NCBI GenBank assembly: GCA_009772985.1
Contig: WOUS01000003.1
Span: 124,001 to 188,000 of the forward strand
From: Anaerolineaceae bacterium
GTDB lineage: Bacteria; Chloroflexota; Anaerolineae; Anaerolineales; Villigracilaceae
DNA length: 64,000 bases
Reading direction: 5' to 3'
In this document: positions 17,247 through 26,847 of the stretch, piece by piece
How positions within the stretch are numbered: position 1 is the first letter of the stretch
Layout of the letters: the number at the start of each line of letters is the position of its first letter
Made by a program: the position numbers and the translations under genes
Notes under the pieces: model-generated
The model's input: the letters and a program-made list of their open reading frames with translations, nothing else
The model's database searches: none
What the model was told of the DNA's origin: nothing

Positions 17247-18935
17247 TCAGGCGGAATGGGCTGCCGGGACACGCGGCACCCAGGCGAGGATGGTCGTCCC
17301 GTCGCCGGGAGCGGAGGTGATGTCGATGTCGCCGCCCACGTTGGCGACGCGCGTCTGCATGTTTGCCAGCCCGTGGCCGACGGTCTTGCTGGTCTTGTCC
17401 ACATCGAAGCCGCGCCCGTTGTCGTGCACCTCCAGCAGGACGCGGTCGGAGGTGGCCCACACCTCGATCCCGGCCTTCTGCGCCTCAGCGTGCTTGGCAA
17501 CATTGGCCAGCGCCTCCTGGCAGATGTGGAACAGGGCCATGGCGTGCGCCTCCGGCAGGTCGGTCACGGGATCGTTCTTCGGGCCAGACAGGTTGATCTC
17601 GTTTTTGGTGTTCTGGCGGAACTCGGCCACCAGCCGGGTGATGCCCTCGACGAGCGTGCCGCCGTACAACTGGCGCGGGCGCAGGTCCAGGATGTAGTTG
17701 CGGATGTCGCGGATGGTATGGTTGAGGTCTTCCATCGCCTTGCCCAGGCGCTCTTCGGTTGCTTTGGGATCCTCGGTCAGGGAGGCGCGGGCGTTCTCGA
17801 GCGCCAGCCCGACGCCATAGATGGACTGGATGATGCCGTCGTGCAGGTCCATGCCGATGCGTTCGCGTTCCTCCAGCACGGCCAGGCGGCGGGCGTTGTA
17901 ATGCAGGCGGGCATTCTCGATGGCCGTCCCGGCCCAGGCGGCCACGGAAACGAGCAATTGGATCTCTTCCTGCGAAATGGCCTTGCGGCCGCGGGTGGCG
18001 AACGTCAGCACGCCGACCACTTCGCCGCGCGACAGGAGCGGGATGCAGGCAATCTGGTTGAATCCGGCCTCGATCACCGCCTGCCGGGTGAAGCGCTCAT
18101 CCTTCTCCAGGTGGCTGCTGATGACCGGCTGGCGCGTTGCGGCAGCCTTGCCGATCATCCCCTCGCCCACTTTGAACCGGTTGCGGGTCCAGAAGGCTTC
18201 GGCCGCCTCGCCGCGGTGCAGCACCAGGCGCAGGGTCTCGCCGTCGCCCTCGTTAAGAAAAATTTCCCCGGCCTCCACTTCGAAATGCGCCATGAGCAGG
18301 GCCAGGGTCTTGTTCAGGATCTCGTCCAGTTCCAGCGAGGAACTGAGCGCCGTGCCGGTCTGGTTCAGCAGGTCCAGTTCTTCGTTGCGGCGGGTGAGGG
18401 TCTGGTCGTGCTCCTGGAGGCGTTCGTAGAGACGGGCGTTCTCGATGGCGGCCCCGGCATAGGCAGCCAGCATCTCGATGATGGTCTCGTCGTCGGAGGT
18501 AAACTCCGGCGCTCCGATCTTTTCGGTCAGGTAGATCTGCCCCAGCTGCCGGTCTGCCAGGCGGATGGGCACGCCCAGCAGCGAGTGCATCTCGGCGTGT
18601 CCGGTCGGGAAGCCGGCGCTGCGCGGGTCGTCCCCGATCTCGGCCAGGCGCAGGTTGCCTTCGGCGTGCATCAGCGCGCCAATCAGCCCCATGCCGCGCG
18701 GCGGGTGGGGAATGGCCTTGATCTCGGTTGCCGTCATGCCAACGGTGATGAACCGCTTGAGTTTCCCGGCCTCGTCCAACACCCCCAGGGCGGCGTACTT
18801 CGCCCCGGCCTGCTCGCAGGCCAGCGAGGCGATGCGCTCCAGCAGCGTTTCGAGCGAGACATCCTTGACCAATTCCAGGCTCGCCCGGTGCAATGCAAAC
18901 AATCTGTCTTGAAGTTCTTCGCGCGTCAGGAGCAT
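17247..18935 (-). CDS. Soluble sensor histidine kinase, GAF-GAF-HisKA_3-HATPase (NarL group)
   Basis: 562 residues without membrane helices. A first GAF-like domain spans about residues 20-165, a second about 195-345, then the HisKA_3 dimerisation helix with the phospho-accepting histidine in ERERIGMDLHDGIIQSI, and an ATP-binding domain with NVAKHAEA, DNGRGFD and GHGLANM. The domain order matches cytosolic kinases that sense small ligands or redox state and pair with NarL/LuxR-type regulators. No partner regulator is adjacent. GAGG lies seven bases before the ATG. It diverges from the HMG-CoA reductase gene. Confidence 0.92.
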   Translation of the reverse strand: MLLTREELQDRLFALHRASLELVKDVSLETLLERIASLACEQAGAKYAALGVLDEAGKLKRFITVGMTATEIKAIPHPPRGMGLIGALMHAEGNLRLAEIGDDPRSAGFPTGHAEMHSLLGVPIRLADRQLGQIYLTEKIGAPEFTSDDETIIEMLAAYAGAAIENARLYERLQEHDQTLTRRNEELDLLNQTGTALSSSLELDEILNKTLALLMAHFEVEAGEIFLNEGDGETLRLVLHRGEAAEAFWTRNRFKVGEGMIGKAAATRQPVISSHLEKDERFTRQAVIEAGFNQIACIPLLSRGEVVGVLTFATRGRKAISQEEIQLLVSVAAWAGTAIENARLHYNARRLAVLEERERIGMDLHDGIIQSIYGVGLALENARASLTEDPKATEERLGKAMEDLNHTIRDIRNYILDLRPRQLYGGTLVEGITRLVAEFRQNTKNEINLSGPKNDPVTDLPEAHAMALFHICQEALANVAKHAEAQKAGIEVWATSDRVLLEVHDNGRGFDVDKTSKTVGHGLANMQTRVANVGGDIDITSAPGDGTTILAWVPRVPAAHSA

Positions 18936-19011
18936 TCGGATACCTCGGCAGTAATTCTACCCTACTTGTCCGATTTCGCCAAGTTTGATAGATTTTGCCA
19001 GCCGCCTCTGA

Positions 19012-19017
19012 TACAAT
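19012..19017 (+). promoter_or_regulatory. -10 box of HMG-CoA reductase, six bases from the ATG
   Basis: TACAAT, then exactly six bases, then the ATG at 19024. If the hexamer covers positions -12 to -7, the A of ATG is +1 and the mRNA has no leader. There is no ribosome site upstream of the ATG, which agrees. The -35 is poor. Confidence 0.65.
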
Positions 19018-19023
19018 CGCCGC

Positions 19024-20382
<1,359 letters not shown>

Positions 20383-20399
20383 CTTTTTGTATACCATAC

Positions 20400-20428
20400 T
20401 TGACAAATAGTATTACTTTATGTATAGT
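20400..20428 (+). promoter_or_regulatory. Near-consensus promoter giving a leaderless mRNA for the AAA ATPase
   Basis: TTGACA (20400-20405), 17-base spacer, TATAGT (20423-20428), then six bases, then ATG at 20435. Best sigma-70-type promoter in the window apart from that of rpmH. No ribosome site precedes the ATG. Confidence 0.85.
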
Positions 20429-20434
20429 AGAACT

Positions 20435-21601
20435 ATGATAATCCAAAGAGACATCTACAATGAAATTGCACCTGTATTGCCTTCGCCCGAAGCGATTGTC
20501 ATAACAGGCATGAGGCGTGTTGGAAAGACAACACTCCTGAAATACATCTATGACCAGATTGACTCGACGAATAAACTCTACCTGGATTTGGAAAACCCCC
20601 GCAACCAAACCTATTTCCAGGAAGTGGATTACGACGCCATAAAAAAGAATCTCGAACTTCTGGGATTACGAAAGGAAGGACGGGCATACGTCTTCCTTGA
20701 TGAAATCCAATGGATAAAGCAGTTGCCATCCATCGTAAAGTATTTACTGGATACGTACCAGATCAAGTTCATATTGAGCGGTTCTTCCAGTTTCTATTTG
20801 AAAAACCAGTTTTCCGAATCGCTTGCGGGACGAAAGTATATTTTTGAACTCTACCCGTTGACGTTCCGTGAATTCTTACGGATGAAACAAGCGCCCGTCA
20901 TTGAAGAATTATCCAGCCAAACGTCGCTGGCTTTTTACAACACCTACAAAGCATACGTGGAAGAATACTTGCGCTATGGCGGTTTTCCCGGCGTCGTTCT
21001 GAAAACGACCGAAAGTGAAAAGCAAGCCGCCCTGGATGACATCTTCACCTCCTACTATCAACTGGAGGTTCTGCAATTGAGCGATTTTCGTAAAAGCCAT
21101 AAAATCAGGGATTTGCTTTTTCTCTTGATGGGGCGCGTAGGCTCACGATTGGACATAAAAAAGATTACCAACACCCTCGGCATTTCCCGTGTGACCGTGA
21201 ACGAATATCTTGCCTTTCTCGAAGGAACCTATTTCATCAAAGTTGTGACCCCGTACACCACCAACAAGGATGTCGAAATTCGCAAAGCGGGCAAACTCTA
21301 TGTGTGTGACACAGGGCTTGTCCGCCGCTTTGCCCAGGTTGATGAAGGAGCCTTATTCGAAAACGCGGTGTATTGGAATTTATACCAAAAAGGAAATATC
21401 CAGTACTACCAACGGAAGAATGGCGTTGAGATTGACTTTGTTCTTGATCAACAACAGGCATACGAAGTAAAACTTCATCCTGAAAAGGAAGACATGACCA
21501 GGTTACAGGCGCTGGGCAAGGAAATTGGAATCGAAAAAACGAACATCGTGGGTCGGGATTACGCCCCGGTACAGGATGTCATATATCTGTACAATTTGTG
21601 A
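20435..21601 (+). CDS. AAA-family ATPase with DUF4143 C-terminus (COG1373 type)
   Basis: 388 residues from the ATG at 20435; an ATG 15 bases earlier lies inside the -10 region. Walker A GMRRVGKTT (residues 25-33), Walker B VFLDEIQ (86-92), LSGSSS sensor, then a winged-helix-like segment (RLDIKKITNTLGISRVTVNEY) and the DUF4143 part with ENAVYWNLYQKG and VEIDFVL...AYEVKL, which has the look of a PD-(D/E)xK nuclease-like fold. The family is widespread and spread by transfer; a cellular role is not established. The gene is much AT-richer than its neighbours and sits between two versions of the HMG-CoA reductase 3' end. Confidence 0.85.
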   Translation: MIIQRDIYNEIAPVLPSPEAIVITGMRRVGKTTLLKYIYDQIDSTNKLYLDLENPRNQTYFQEVDYDAIKKNLELLGLRKEGRAYVFLDEIQWIKQLPSIVKYLLDTYQIKFILSGSSSFYLKNQFSESLAGRKYIFELYPLTFREFLRMKQAPVIEELSSQTSLAFYNTYKAYVEEYLRYGGFPGVVLKTTESEKQAALDDIFTSYYQLEVLQLSDFRKSHKIRDLLFLLMGRVGSRLDIKKITNTLGISRVTVNEYLAFLEGTYFIKVVTPYTTNKDVEIRKAGKLYVCDTGLVRRFAQVDEGALFENAVYWNLYQKGNIQYYQRKNGVEIDFVLDQQQAYEVKLHPEKEDMTRLQALGKEIGIEKTNIVGRDYAPVQDVIYLYNL

Positions 21602-21642
21602 TGACCAACCACAAACCTCTGACACGCGCAGAAATCTCTGCC

Positions 21643-21663
21643 CCGAAGTCTCGAAGACTTCGG
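21643..21663. repeat. Perfect palindrome at the right edge of the ATPase insert
   Basis: CCGAAGTCT-CGA-AGACTTCGG. It lies 11 bases before the displaced HMG-CoA reductase tail and may also terminate the ATPase transcript. Confidence 0.7.
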
Positions 21664-21673
21664 AAGTCTGAAC

Positions 21674-21751
21674 ATCGCGCAGATGGTGGCGGAGAAGACA
21701 GTGAGAATTGATCGAGCGGAAGAGATCTTTAATGCACTTGGCAAAGACTAA
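21674..21751 (+). pseudogene. Displaced, diverged 3' end of an HMG-CoA reductase gene
   Basis: 25 codons and a TAA: the frame reads IAQMVAEKTVRIDRAEEI then FNALGKD. The first 23 bases (from CGCGCAGATGG) are identical to bases 20277-20299 near the end of the intact gene; after that it differs mostly at third codon positions. No start codon or upstream body. It looks like the original or a foreign end of mvaA left behind when the ATPase segment arrived. Confidence 0.8.
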
Positions 21752-21777
21752 TGCTACACCCGCTTGAGGAGTTTGCC

Positions 21778-22494
21778 ATGAAGAAGGATTTGCTGAAAGC
21801 CAATACTGGACGTATCCTGATTGAGTCGCATCGCGGCGCTGAAGGGCTTGCGCCAGAAAATTCTTGGGCAGCCTTAAAACTCGGCAGCGAATCCAGTGCT
21901 GATTTTCTCGAAACGGACGTTCAACTCAGCCGGGATGGAGTCGCGTTTTTACGGCACAACTATACTTTGCCCGACGGACGATGGTGCTCCAGTGTGCCTT
22001 GGGCTGAACTGAAAGCAATAACAATCGAAGATGAACCTCTTCCACTCCTAGAGGATCTCTTGGTCTGGGCTCGCGAAGGCGACCTTTGTTTATCGTTGGA
22101 TCTCAAAGTCGGGTTTATGCCTGAAAGACGACTGGTAAAGGAAGTTTTACGCTTGCTGGAACGCACCCAAACCCAAGCACATGTCATGCTCATCTCCTGG
22201 GATCATGTCGAATTGCTGCGAATAAAGCTGAGCCGCCCCGATTTGACCACCCGCGTTCTCATCCGTGGACGCCTCGTGGAATATGCGGACTTCTTAAAAC
22301 ACACCCGGGCTGATGCTGTCAGTTTTACTTACGGCGTGGTGCGCCTATCTGACGTGGAACAGGTTCACCATGCCGGGGTGGCAGTGAACTTGTCTGAAAT
22401 GTGGCGTCCTGATTTCGAAACGGTTAAAGATCTGGACGTGGATATGGTCAGTTGGAGTGACCCAAACGAGGCGCGAAAAATGCTTGGCCAATGA
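21778..22494 (+). CDS. Glycerophosphodiester phosphodiesterase family protein
   Basis: 238 residues from the ATG at 21778, behind [22 protein letters not shown] supplies the first catalytic histidine and arginine, [10 protein letters not shown] the metal-binding acidic pair, and FLRHNYTL the second histidine (HN here, HD in most relatives). The TIM barrel continues through LSLDLKVG and ends [10 protein letters not shown]. These enzymes hydrolyse glycerophosphodiesters to glycerol-3-phosphate and an alcohol. No signal peptide, so cytosolic. Base composition is more AT-rich than the mevalonate genes around it. Confidence 0.85.
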   Translation: MKKDLLKANTGRILIESHRGAEGLAPENSWAALKLGSESSADFLETDVQLSRDGVAFLRHNYTLPDGRWCSSVPWAELKAITIEDEPLPLLEDLLVWAREGDLCLSLDLKVGFMPERRLVKEVLRLLERTQTQAHVMLISWDHVELLRIKLSRPDLTTRVLIRGRLVEYADFLKHTRADAVSFTYGVVRLSDVEQVHHAGVAVNLSEMWRPDFETVKDLDVDMVSWSDPNEARKMLGQ

Positions 22495-22525
22495 AAACCA
22501 AAATCTGCTTGCGAGAGATACTCTT

Positions 22526-23596
22526 ATGCCTGAAAACAAAACCTTACTAAAACCATCCCGTCCCGTCGGCATCGTCGGCTACGGTGCTTACGTGCCGCGC
22601 TACCGGCTCCCGGCCAAAGAAGTCGCCCGCATCTGGACCGGCGGACGCGCCTCCGGACTGCCCATCAAGGAGAAAGCCGTCCCCGGGCTGGACGAGGACG
22701 TGGTCACCATGTCGCTCGAAGCGGTGCGCAACGCGCTGAAACGCGCCGGGATTGACCCGGCCGAGATTCGCGCCGTCTGGATCGGATCCGAATCGCATCC
22801 GTACGCAGTCAAACCGACCTCCACCATCGTCGCCGAGGCCATCGGGGCCGCGCCCCACGTCCAGGCGGCGGACATGGAGTTCGCCTGCAAAGCCGGGACG
22901 GAGGCGATGGTCATGGCGATGGGGCTGGTTGGCTCCGGGATGGCGCGCTACGCCGTGGCCGCCGGTCTTGACACCGCCCAGGGCAAGCCCGGCGACGCGC
23001 TCGAGTACACCGCCGCGGCGGGCGGCGCGGCCTTCGTCATCGGTCCCGCCGAGGAGTCGCTGGCGGTCATCAACGCCTCCTACTCCTACGTCACCGACAC
23101 GCCCGACTTCTGGCGGCGCGAGTACCAGCGCTACCCCGAGCACGGCAACCGCTTCACCGGCGAGCCAGCCTACTTCAAGCACATCACCTCTGCCGGGAAA
23201 GTGATGATGGAAACGCTCGGCGCGACGGCGAAGGACTACACCTGGGCCGTCTTCCACCAGCCGAACGCCAAGTTCCCGCAGCGCGCCGCCTCCCTGCTGG
23301 GATTTACGCCGGAGCAGTACGGACCCGGACTCCTGTCCCCGGTCATCGGCAATACCTACGCCGGAGCAGCCATCATCGGCCTCACCGCCATCCTCGACGT
23401 GGCGGAGCCAGGCGACCGCATCCTGATGGTTTCGTTCGGCTCCGGCGCCGGGTCCGACGCGTTCGACATCACCGTCACCGACAAACTGCCCGGGCGGCGC
23501 GACAAGGCTCTCAAGACGCAGGACTACATCGCCCGCCGCACCGAGATTGATTACGCCGCCTACGCCCGCATGCGCGGGAAGATTGTGATGAAGTAA
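22526..23596 (+). CDS. Hydroxymethylglutaryl-CoA synthase, archaeal type
   Basis: 356 residues from the ATG at 22526. The thiolase-fold enzyme keeps the expected triad: glutamate 89 in WIGSESHPY, cysteine 121 in [12 protein letters not shown] and histidine 244 in FHQPNAKFP. It condenses acetyl-CoA with acetoacetyl-CoA to HMG-CoA. The sequence belongs with the archaeal synthases, which work in a complex with a thiolase and a DUF35 protein; both neighbours are present downstream. Between this gene and the thiolase-like gene lie two palindromic repeats and a GIY-YIG gene. Ribosome site weak (GAGAG). Confidence 0.92.
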   Translation: MPENKTLLKPSRPVGIVGYGAYVPRYRLPAKEVARIWTGGRASGLPIKEKAVPGLDEDVVTMSLEAVRNALKRAGIDPAEIRAVWIGSESHPYAVKPTSTIVAEAIGAAPHVQAADMEFACKAGTEAMVMAMGLVGSGMARYAVAAGLDTAQGKPGDALEYTAAAGGAAFVIGPAEESLAVINASYSYVTDTPDFWRREYQRYPEHGNRFTGEPAYFKHITSAGKVMMETLGATAKDYTWAVFHQPNAKFPQRAASLLGFTPEQYGPGLLSPVIGNTYAGAAIIGLTAILDVAEPGDRILMVSFGSGAGSDAFDITVTDKLPGRRDKALKTQDYIARRTEIDYAAYARMRGKIVMK

Positions 23597-23603
23597 GAGC
23601 CCG

Positions 23604-23714
23604 CTGGTCGAGTAGTTCCGAACGAAGTGAGGAACGTATCGAGACCAGCATTGAAATGAAATCTTTATCATGTGGTCTCGATACGCCATTCGCTACGCTC
23701 ATGGCTACTCGACC
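23604..23714. repeat. Pair of palindromic elements in inverted orientation
   Basis: First: CTGGTCGAGTAG...CGTATCGAGACCAG (23604-23648). Second: TGGTCTCGATACG...CTACTCGACCA (23673-23714). Both belong to the family nested in the element at 2808-2840. The pair starts eight bases after the HMG-CoA synthase stop. Confidence 0.85.
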
Positions 23715-23749
23715 ACCGCTGTATGAGACCACTACTGAAAGCAAAGAAT

Positions 23750-24043
23750 ATGGCCTGGATGTATATTCTGGAATGCGCCGATGGTTCTTACTATGTTGGC
23801 TCAACCAAAGATTTGGAACAGCGTCTTCTTCAACATCAAGAAGGAACAGGCGCACAATATACATCTAGACGACTGCCAGTCAAGTTGGTTTATTCCGAGG
23901 AATTTGAACGGGTTTCTGAAGCCTATGCCAGAGAAAAGCAAGTTCAGAATTGGAGCAGGGCAAAGCGAGAAGCTCTGATACACGGAGAACCGGAGTTATT
24001 ACCCAAGCTGGCAAAGAAAGATTTTAGAAAGGGTATTTCATGA
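23750..24043 (+). CDS. GIY-YIG nuclease-domain protein (UPF0213-like)
   Basis: 97 residues from ATG at 23750. MYILECADGSYYVGSTKDLEQRLLQH is the GIY-YIG core (Y-I-L ... Y-V-G) with the following arginine; a glutamate-containing helix (AYAREKQVQNWSRAKREAL) completes the mini-domain. Stand-alone proteins of this size are common and their DNA target is unknown. The stop overlaps the ATG of the thiolase-like gene (ATGA at 24040-24043). It interrupts what is normally a contiguous HMG-CoA synthase-thiolase pair, and its composition is AT-richer. Alternative start at 23723. Confidence 0.82.
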   Translation: MAWMYILECADGSYYVGSTKDLEQRLLQHQEGTGAQYTSRRLPVKLVYSEEFERVSEAYAREKQVQNWSRAKREALIHGEPELLPKLAKKDFRKGIS

Positions 24044-25200
24044 CTGAAGTCGTCATCGTTGGAATTGGACAAACCGCCGTCGGCGAACACTGGGACGTGT
24101 CCCTGCGCGCGCTCGGCAACGAAGCCATGCAGCTCGCCATGGCCGATTCGGGCGGGCTGAAACCGCAGGCGCTCTTCGTCGGCAACGCGCTGGCGCCCAA
24201 CCTGTCCCACCAGGCGCACCTGGGCGCGCTGCTGGCGGACTTCGCCGGGCTGACCGGCATCGAGGCCGCGGCCTTCGAGGCCGGGGGCGCTTCGGGCGGC
24301 GCGGCCCTGCGGCAAGGATTCCTTGCCATCGCCAGCGGGATGGTGGACGTGGCGCTCGTCCTCGGCGTGGAGAAGTTCACCGACGCCATCGGCCCGGACC
24401 TGGAATCTGCCCTCGCCACCGGGACCGACAGCGAATACGAGGCCGTCCACGGGCTGACGCCCACCGCCCAGGCCGCGCTGCTGGCCCGGCGCTACATGCA
24501 CGAGTTCAGCGTCCCGGCAGACGGGCTGGCCGGTTTCCCGCTGACAGGTCACGCCAACGGCGCGGGCAACAAGTGCGCCATGTACCGCAAGGCCATCTCG
24601 CTGGAGACCTACCAGAAAGCGGAGCCGGTCTGCGACCCGCTCAACCTGTTCGACATCGCCCCCAACGCCGACGGCGCGGCGGCAGTCCTCCTGACCCGCC
24701 GCGACTTCCTGCCGGAGAAGTTCATCCATCCCGTTGTCCGTATCGCGGCGTCGGCTTCGGCCTCCGACACGCTCGCGCTGCACGACCGCCCCGATCCGCT
24801 GGCCTTCGACGCGGCGCGCCAGTCGGTGGAGCAGGCGCTCAAGAAGGCCGGGATCGCCCGCGAGCAGATTGACCTGTTCGAGTATTTCGACGCTTACTCC
24901 ATCTACGCGGCGCTCACTCTGGAAGCGGCGGGATTCGCCAAACGCGGTGCCGGCTGGAAACTGGCCGCCGACGGCTCCATCGCCCTGACCGGACAGATCC
25001 CCTGCGCCACCCTGGGCGGACTCAAGGCGCGCGGCAACCCGGTCGGCGCGACAGGCGTGTACCAGGCTGTCGAAGCCGCGGCGCAGTTACGAGGTCAGGC
25101 CGGGCCGAACCAGATTGCGGAGGCGCGCTGCGCGCTCATCCAGTCCCTAGGCGGACCGGCGTCGCTGGCCGTCACGCATCTGCTGGAACGGTTGGAATAG
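24040..25200 (+). CDS. Thiolase-superfamily protein of the archaeal mevalonate complex, catalytic residues replaced
   Basis: 386 residues with the full thiolase fold, between HMG-CoA synthase and DUF35. In thiolases of this SCP2-like/archaeal group the nucleophile sits in AACASGG; here residues 80-87 read EAGGASGG, with glycine 83 (GGC) in its place. The HDxF histidine is phenylalanine (FDAY, 283-286) and the GHP histidine is asparagine (RGNPVGATG, Asn333). Histidine 137 (HGLTP) remains. The acyl-CoA scaffold looks intact. It may be a structural subunit, may carry out another reaction (thiolase-fold aldolases such as Ltp2 use tyrosines and also pair with DUF35), or be decaying. A base error would explain only one of the changes. 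Confidence 0.85.
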   Translation: MTEVVIVGIGQTAVGEHWDVSLRALGNEAMQLAMADSGGLKPQALFVGNALAPNLSHQAHLGALLADFAGLTGIEAAAFEAGGASGGAALRQGFLAIASGMVDVALVLGVEKFTDAIGPDLESALATGTDSEYEAVHGLTPTAQAALLARRYMHEFSVPADGLAGFPLTGHANGAGNKCAMYRKAISLETYQKAEPVCDPLNLFDIAPNADGAAAVLLTRRDFLPEKFIHPVVRIAASASASDTLALHDRPDPLAFDAARQSVEQALKKAGIAREQIDLFEYFDAYSIYAALTLEAAGFAKRGAGWKLAADGSIALTGQIPCATLGGLKARGNPVGATGVYQAVEAAAQLRGQAGPNQIAEARCALIQSLGGPASLAVTHLLERLE

Positions 25201-25204
25201 AACT

Positions 25205-25303
25205 ATCTCAAAAACTTGTAAGGACGGCTCCCACGCCGTCCAGCGGCGGGCATGTCCCCTGCGGGGATGCTTCGCGAGGAGCCCGCCCAATAATTTTTGA
25301 GAT
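25205..25303. repeat. MITE-like element with terminal inverted repeats
   Basis: Ends ATCTCAAAAA and TTTTTGAGAT; inside are two hairpins, GGACGGC...GCCGTCC and GGCGGGC...GCCCGCC. It starts five bases after the thiolase-like stop. The rest of the gap to the DUF35 gene (25304-25393) holds no gene. Confidence 0.8.
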
Positions 25304-25393
25304 GACTTGTAGCCATTACGGGGCTGTCGGGAAGCCTGATAGTTCCTGATAGCCCGGCCGGTTAGAATGGGGATTGTTACCAAGGAGACACGA

Positions 25394-25798
25394 ATGGAAA
25401 TTCCACGCCATTGGAGATTGAAACAACAGCGGTACGGACTGGTCGGCGAGGTCTGCCCGCATTGCGATGCCAAGATCTTCCCGCCGCGCGACATCTGTCC
25501 GCACTGCGGCGGAGAGGCCAAGACCACGTATGCCTTCAGCGGGAAGGGCGCGGTGTATTCGTTCACGACTGTTTACGAAGCCCCGACCGGGTTCGACGAG
25601 ACCGCGCCCTACACCGTGGCGCTGGTCAAACTAGAGGAAGGCCCGCTGGTCACCGCCCAACTGACCGACCTCGGCGAGTCGAAGCCGGAGATCGGGATGC
25701 CGGTCGAGATGGTGACGCGCAAACTGCGCCAGGACGGCGACGAGCGCGGGATGCTGGTGTACGGGTACAAGTTCAGGCCGGTAATGGCGACAGCATAA
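25394..25798 (+). CDS. DUF35 OB-fold / zinc-ribbon acyl-CoA-binding partner
   Basis: 134 residues from ATG 25394, behind AAGGAG. The rubredoxin-like zinc ribbon has cysteines 21, 24, 35 and 38 (CPHC, then CPHC), followed by the OB-fold part (GKGAVYSFTTVYEAP, PYTVALVKLEEGP). In archaea the DUF35 subunit bridges acetoacetyl-CoA thiolase and HMG-CoA synthase and lets them share a CoA-binding site; thiolase-fold aldolases use a similar partner. Here it completes the cluster. Own terminator follows. Confidence 0.92.
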   Translation: MEIPRHWRLKQQRYGLVGEVCPHCDAKIFPPRDICPHCGGEAKTTYAFSGKGAVYSFTTVYEAPTGFDETAPYTVALVKLEEGPLVTAQLTDLGESKPEIGMPVEMVTRKLRQDGDERGMLVYGYKFRPVMATA

Positions 25799-25807
25799 GC
25801 AATTTGA

Positions 25808-25833
25808 GAAGGCCCCGCCATGGGGCCTTTTTA
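25808..25833 (+). terminator. Terminator of the DUF35 gene
   Basis: AAGGCCCCGCCATGGGGCCTT followed by TTTATTTT. Confidence 0.88.
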
Positions 25834-25938
25834 TTTTCCGCGTTTCCCTGTTGCATTTGACCCGTTTTCGTTGTACCATAACATCGTCGTCATCCCCGCC
25901 CGCTGGACGGAGAACTATTCCTGCCAAGAGGAGGCAGT

Positions 25939-26790
25939 ATGGCAAAGTATCAGATCAAGAACATGACCACCCTCGAGGTCGCCGAAGCGGAAGTGGCGAC
26001 CGTCGTCCGCCCGGCGACCCTGCTCCCGGTCCCGTACGTTTCGCAAGTGGGACCCGGGGCCAACCTGCACAACAACGACTGCGGCGCGGCCAGCGGGGCA
26101 ATGCTCCTGCGTGGCTACAACCTGGCCGCGAACATCACTCCCGACCAATTCTACAACGAGGCCGAAGCCGGCGGAGATGTATACCTGGCCGTCTGGCAGA
26201 TCCAGAAAGTGCTGCAAAACCACGGGCTGAAATCGGAGTGGCGGGCCAACCTGACCCTCCACCAACTGCTCGATTACTTGAGGAGCCAGAAACCGGTCCT
26301 GGTGCTCTTCAAATACAGCATTCTCGTGGATGCCAAACTGACCGAGAAAAAGACCTTCCGCGGCCCGCATTTCGCCGTGGTGGTGGGGATGGACTCGAAA
26401 TTCGTCTACATCAACGACCCCTATTACACCGGCAAAGGCGGAGAGGCCAAGCCATACCCGATTGACATCTTCCTGAGAGCCTGGGACGCGACCGGGGAAA
26501 ACAACGAAAACCCCCGCAACGGAGGATTGATCCCGCTGGTTCCCCTGGGCGACGCGCTCCAGCCGCAGCCGCAGGAACCCGTCCTGTTCCGGGTGCGCGC
26601 GACCCACCCGCAGTGGCTCAACATCCGCAACGGCCCCGGCATGAACTTCGACGACATCGGCGACCTGTTGCCCGGCGCGATTGCAGATGCGTACGAAGAG
26701 AAAATAGACGTAAGTGGAAAAAACTGGGTCAGGATCGGCAAGGATCGCTGGATCGCCGTAGGCCCCGGCCTGTCGGAAAAAGTCAACTAG
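25939..26790 (+). CDS. C39-like cysteine peptidase domain with C-terminal SH3-like domain
   Basis: 283 residues. Catalytic cysteine in NNDCGAASG (about residue 48), histidine in GPHFAVVVG, and aspartate in YINDPYYTG form the papain-like C39_2 triad. The last 70 residues (VRATHPQWLNIRNGPGMNFDDIGDL) are a bacterial SH3-type domain that usually binds wall or protein ligands. No signal peptide or TM segment is seen, which is unusual for a wall-directed enzyme. GGAGG lies four bases before the ATG. Monocistronic, ends in a terminator shared with the convergent gene. Confidence 0.82.
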   Translation: MAKYQIKNMTTLEVAEAEVATVVRPATLLPVPYVSQVGPGANLHNNDCGAASGAMLLRGYNLAANITPDQFYNEAEAGGDVYLAVWQIQKVLQNHGLKSEWRANLTLHQLLDYLRSQKPVLVLFKYSILVDAKLTEKKTFRGPHFAVVVGMDSKFVYINDPYYTGKGGEAKPYPIDIFLRAWDATGENNENPRNGGLIPLVPLGDALQPQPQEPVLFRVRATHPQWLNIRNGPGMNFDDIGDLLPGAIADAYEEKIDVSGKNWVRIGKDRWIAVGPGLSEKVN

Positions 26791-26812
26791 GCTGGCCCCC
26801 CCATCTGCTAAA

Positions 26813-26846
26813 AACCGGACGTGCATTTCGCTGCACGTCCGGTTGC
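26813..26846. terminator. Terminator between convergent genes
   Basis: Stem ACCGGACGTGCA / TGCACGTCCGGT with a six-base loop, T-rich on the plus side (TGCTTTATT) and A-rich on the other. Confidence 0.8.
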
Positions 26847-26847
26847 T

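Noticed and set aside
24286-24288. Cysteine loss in the thiolase-like gene as a pure sequencing error
   Set aside because: A single T to G error could explain it, but two other catalytic positions (283, 333) are changed as well, so error alone is unlikely; kept as a check in the finding.
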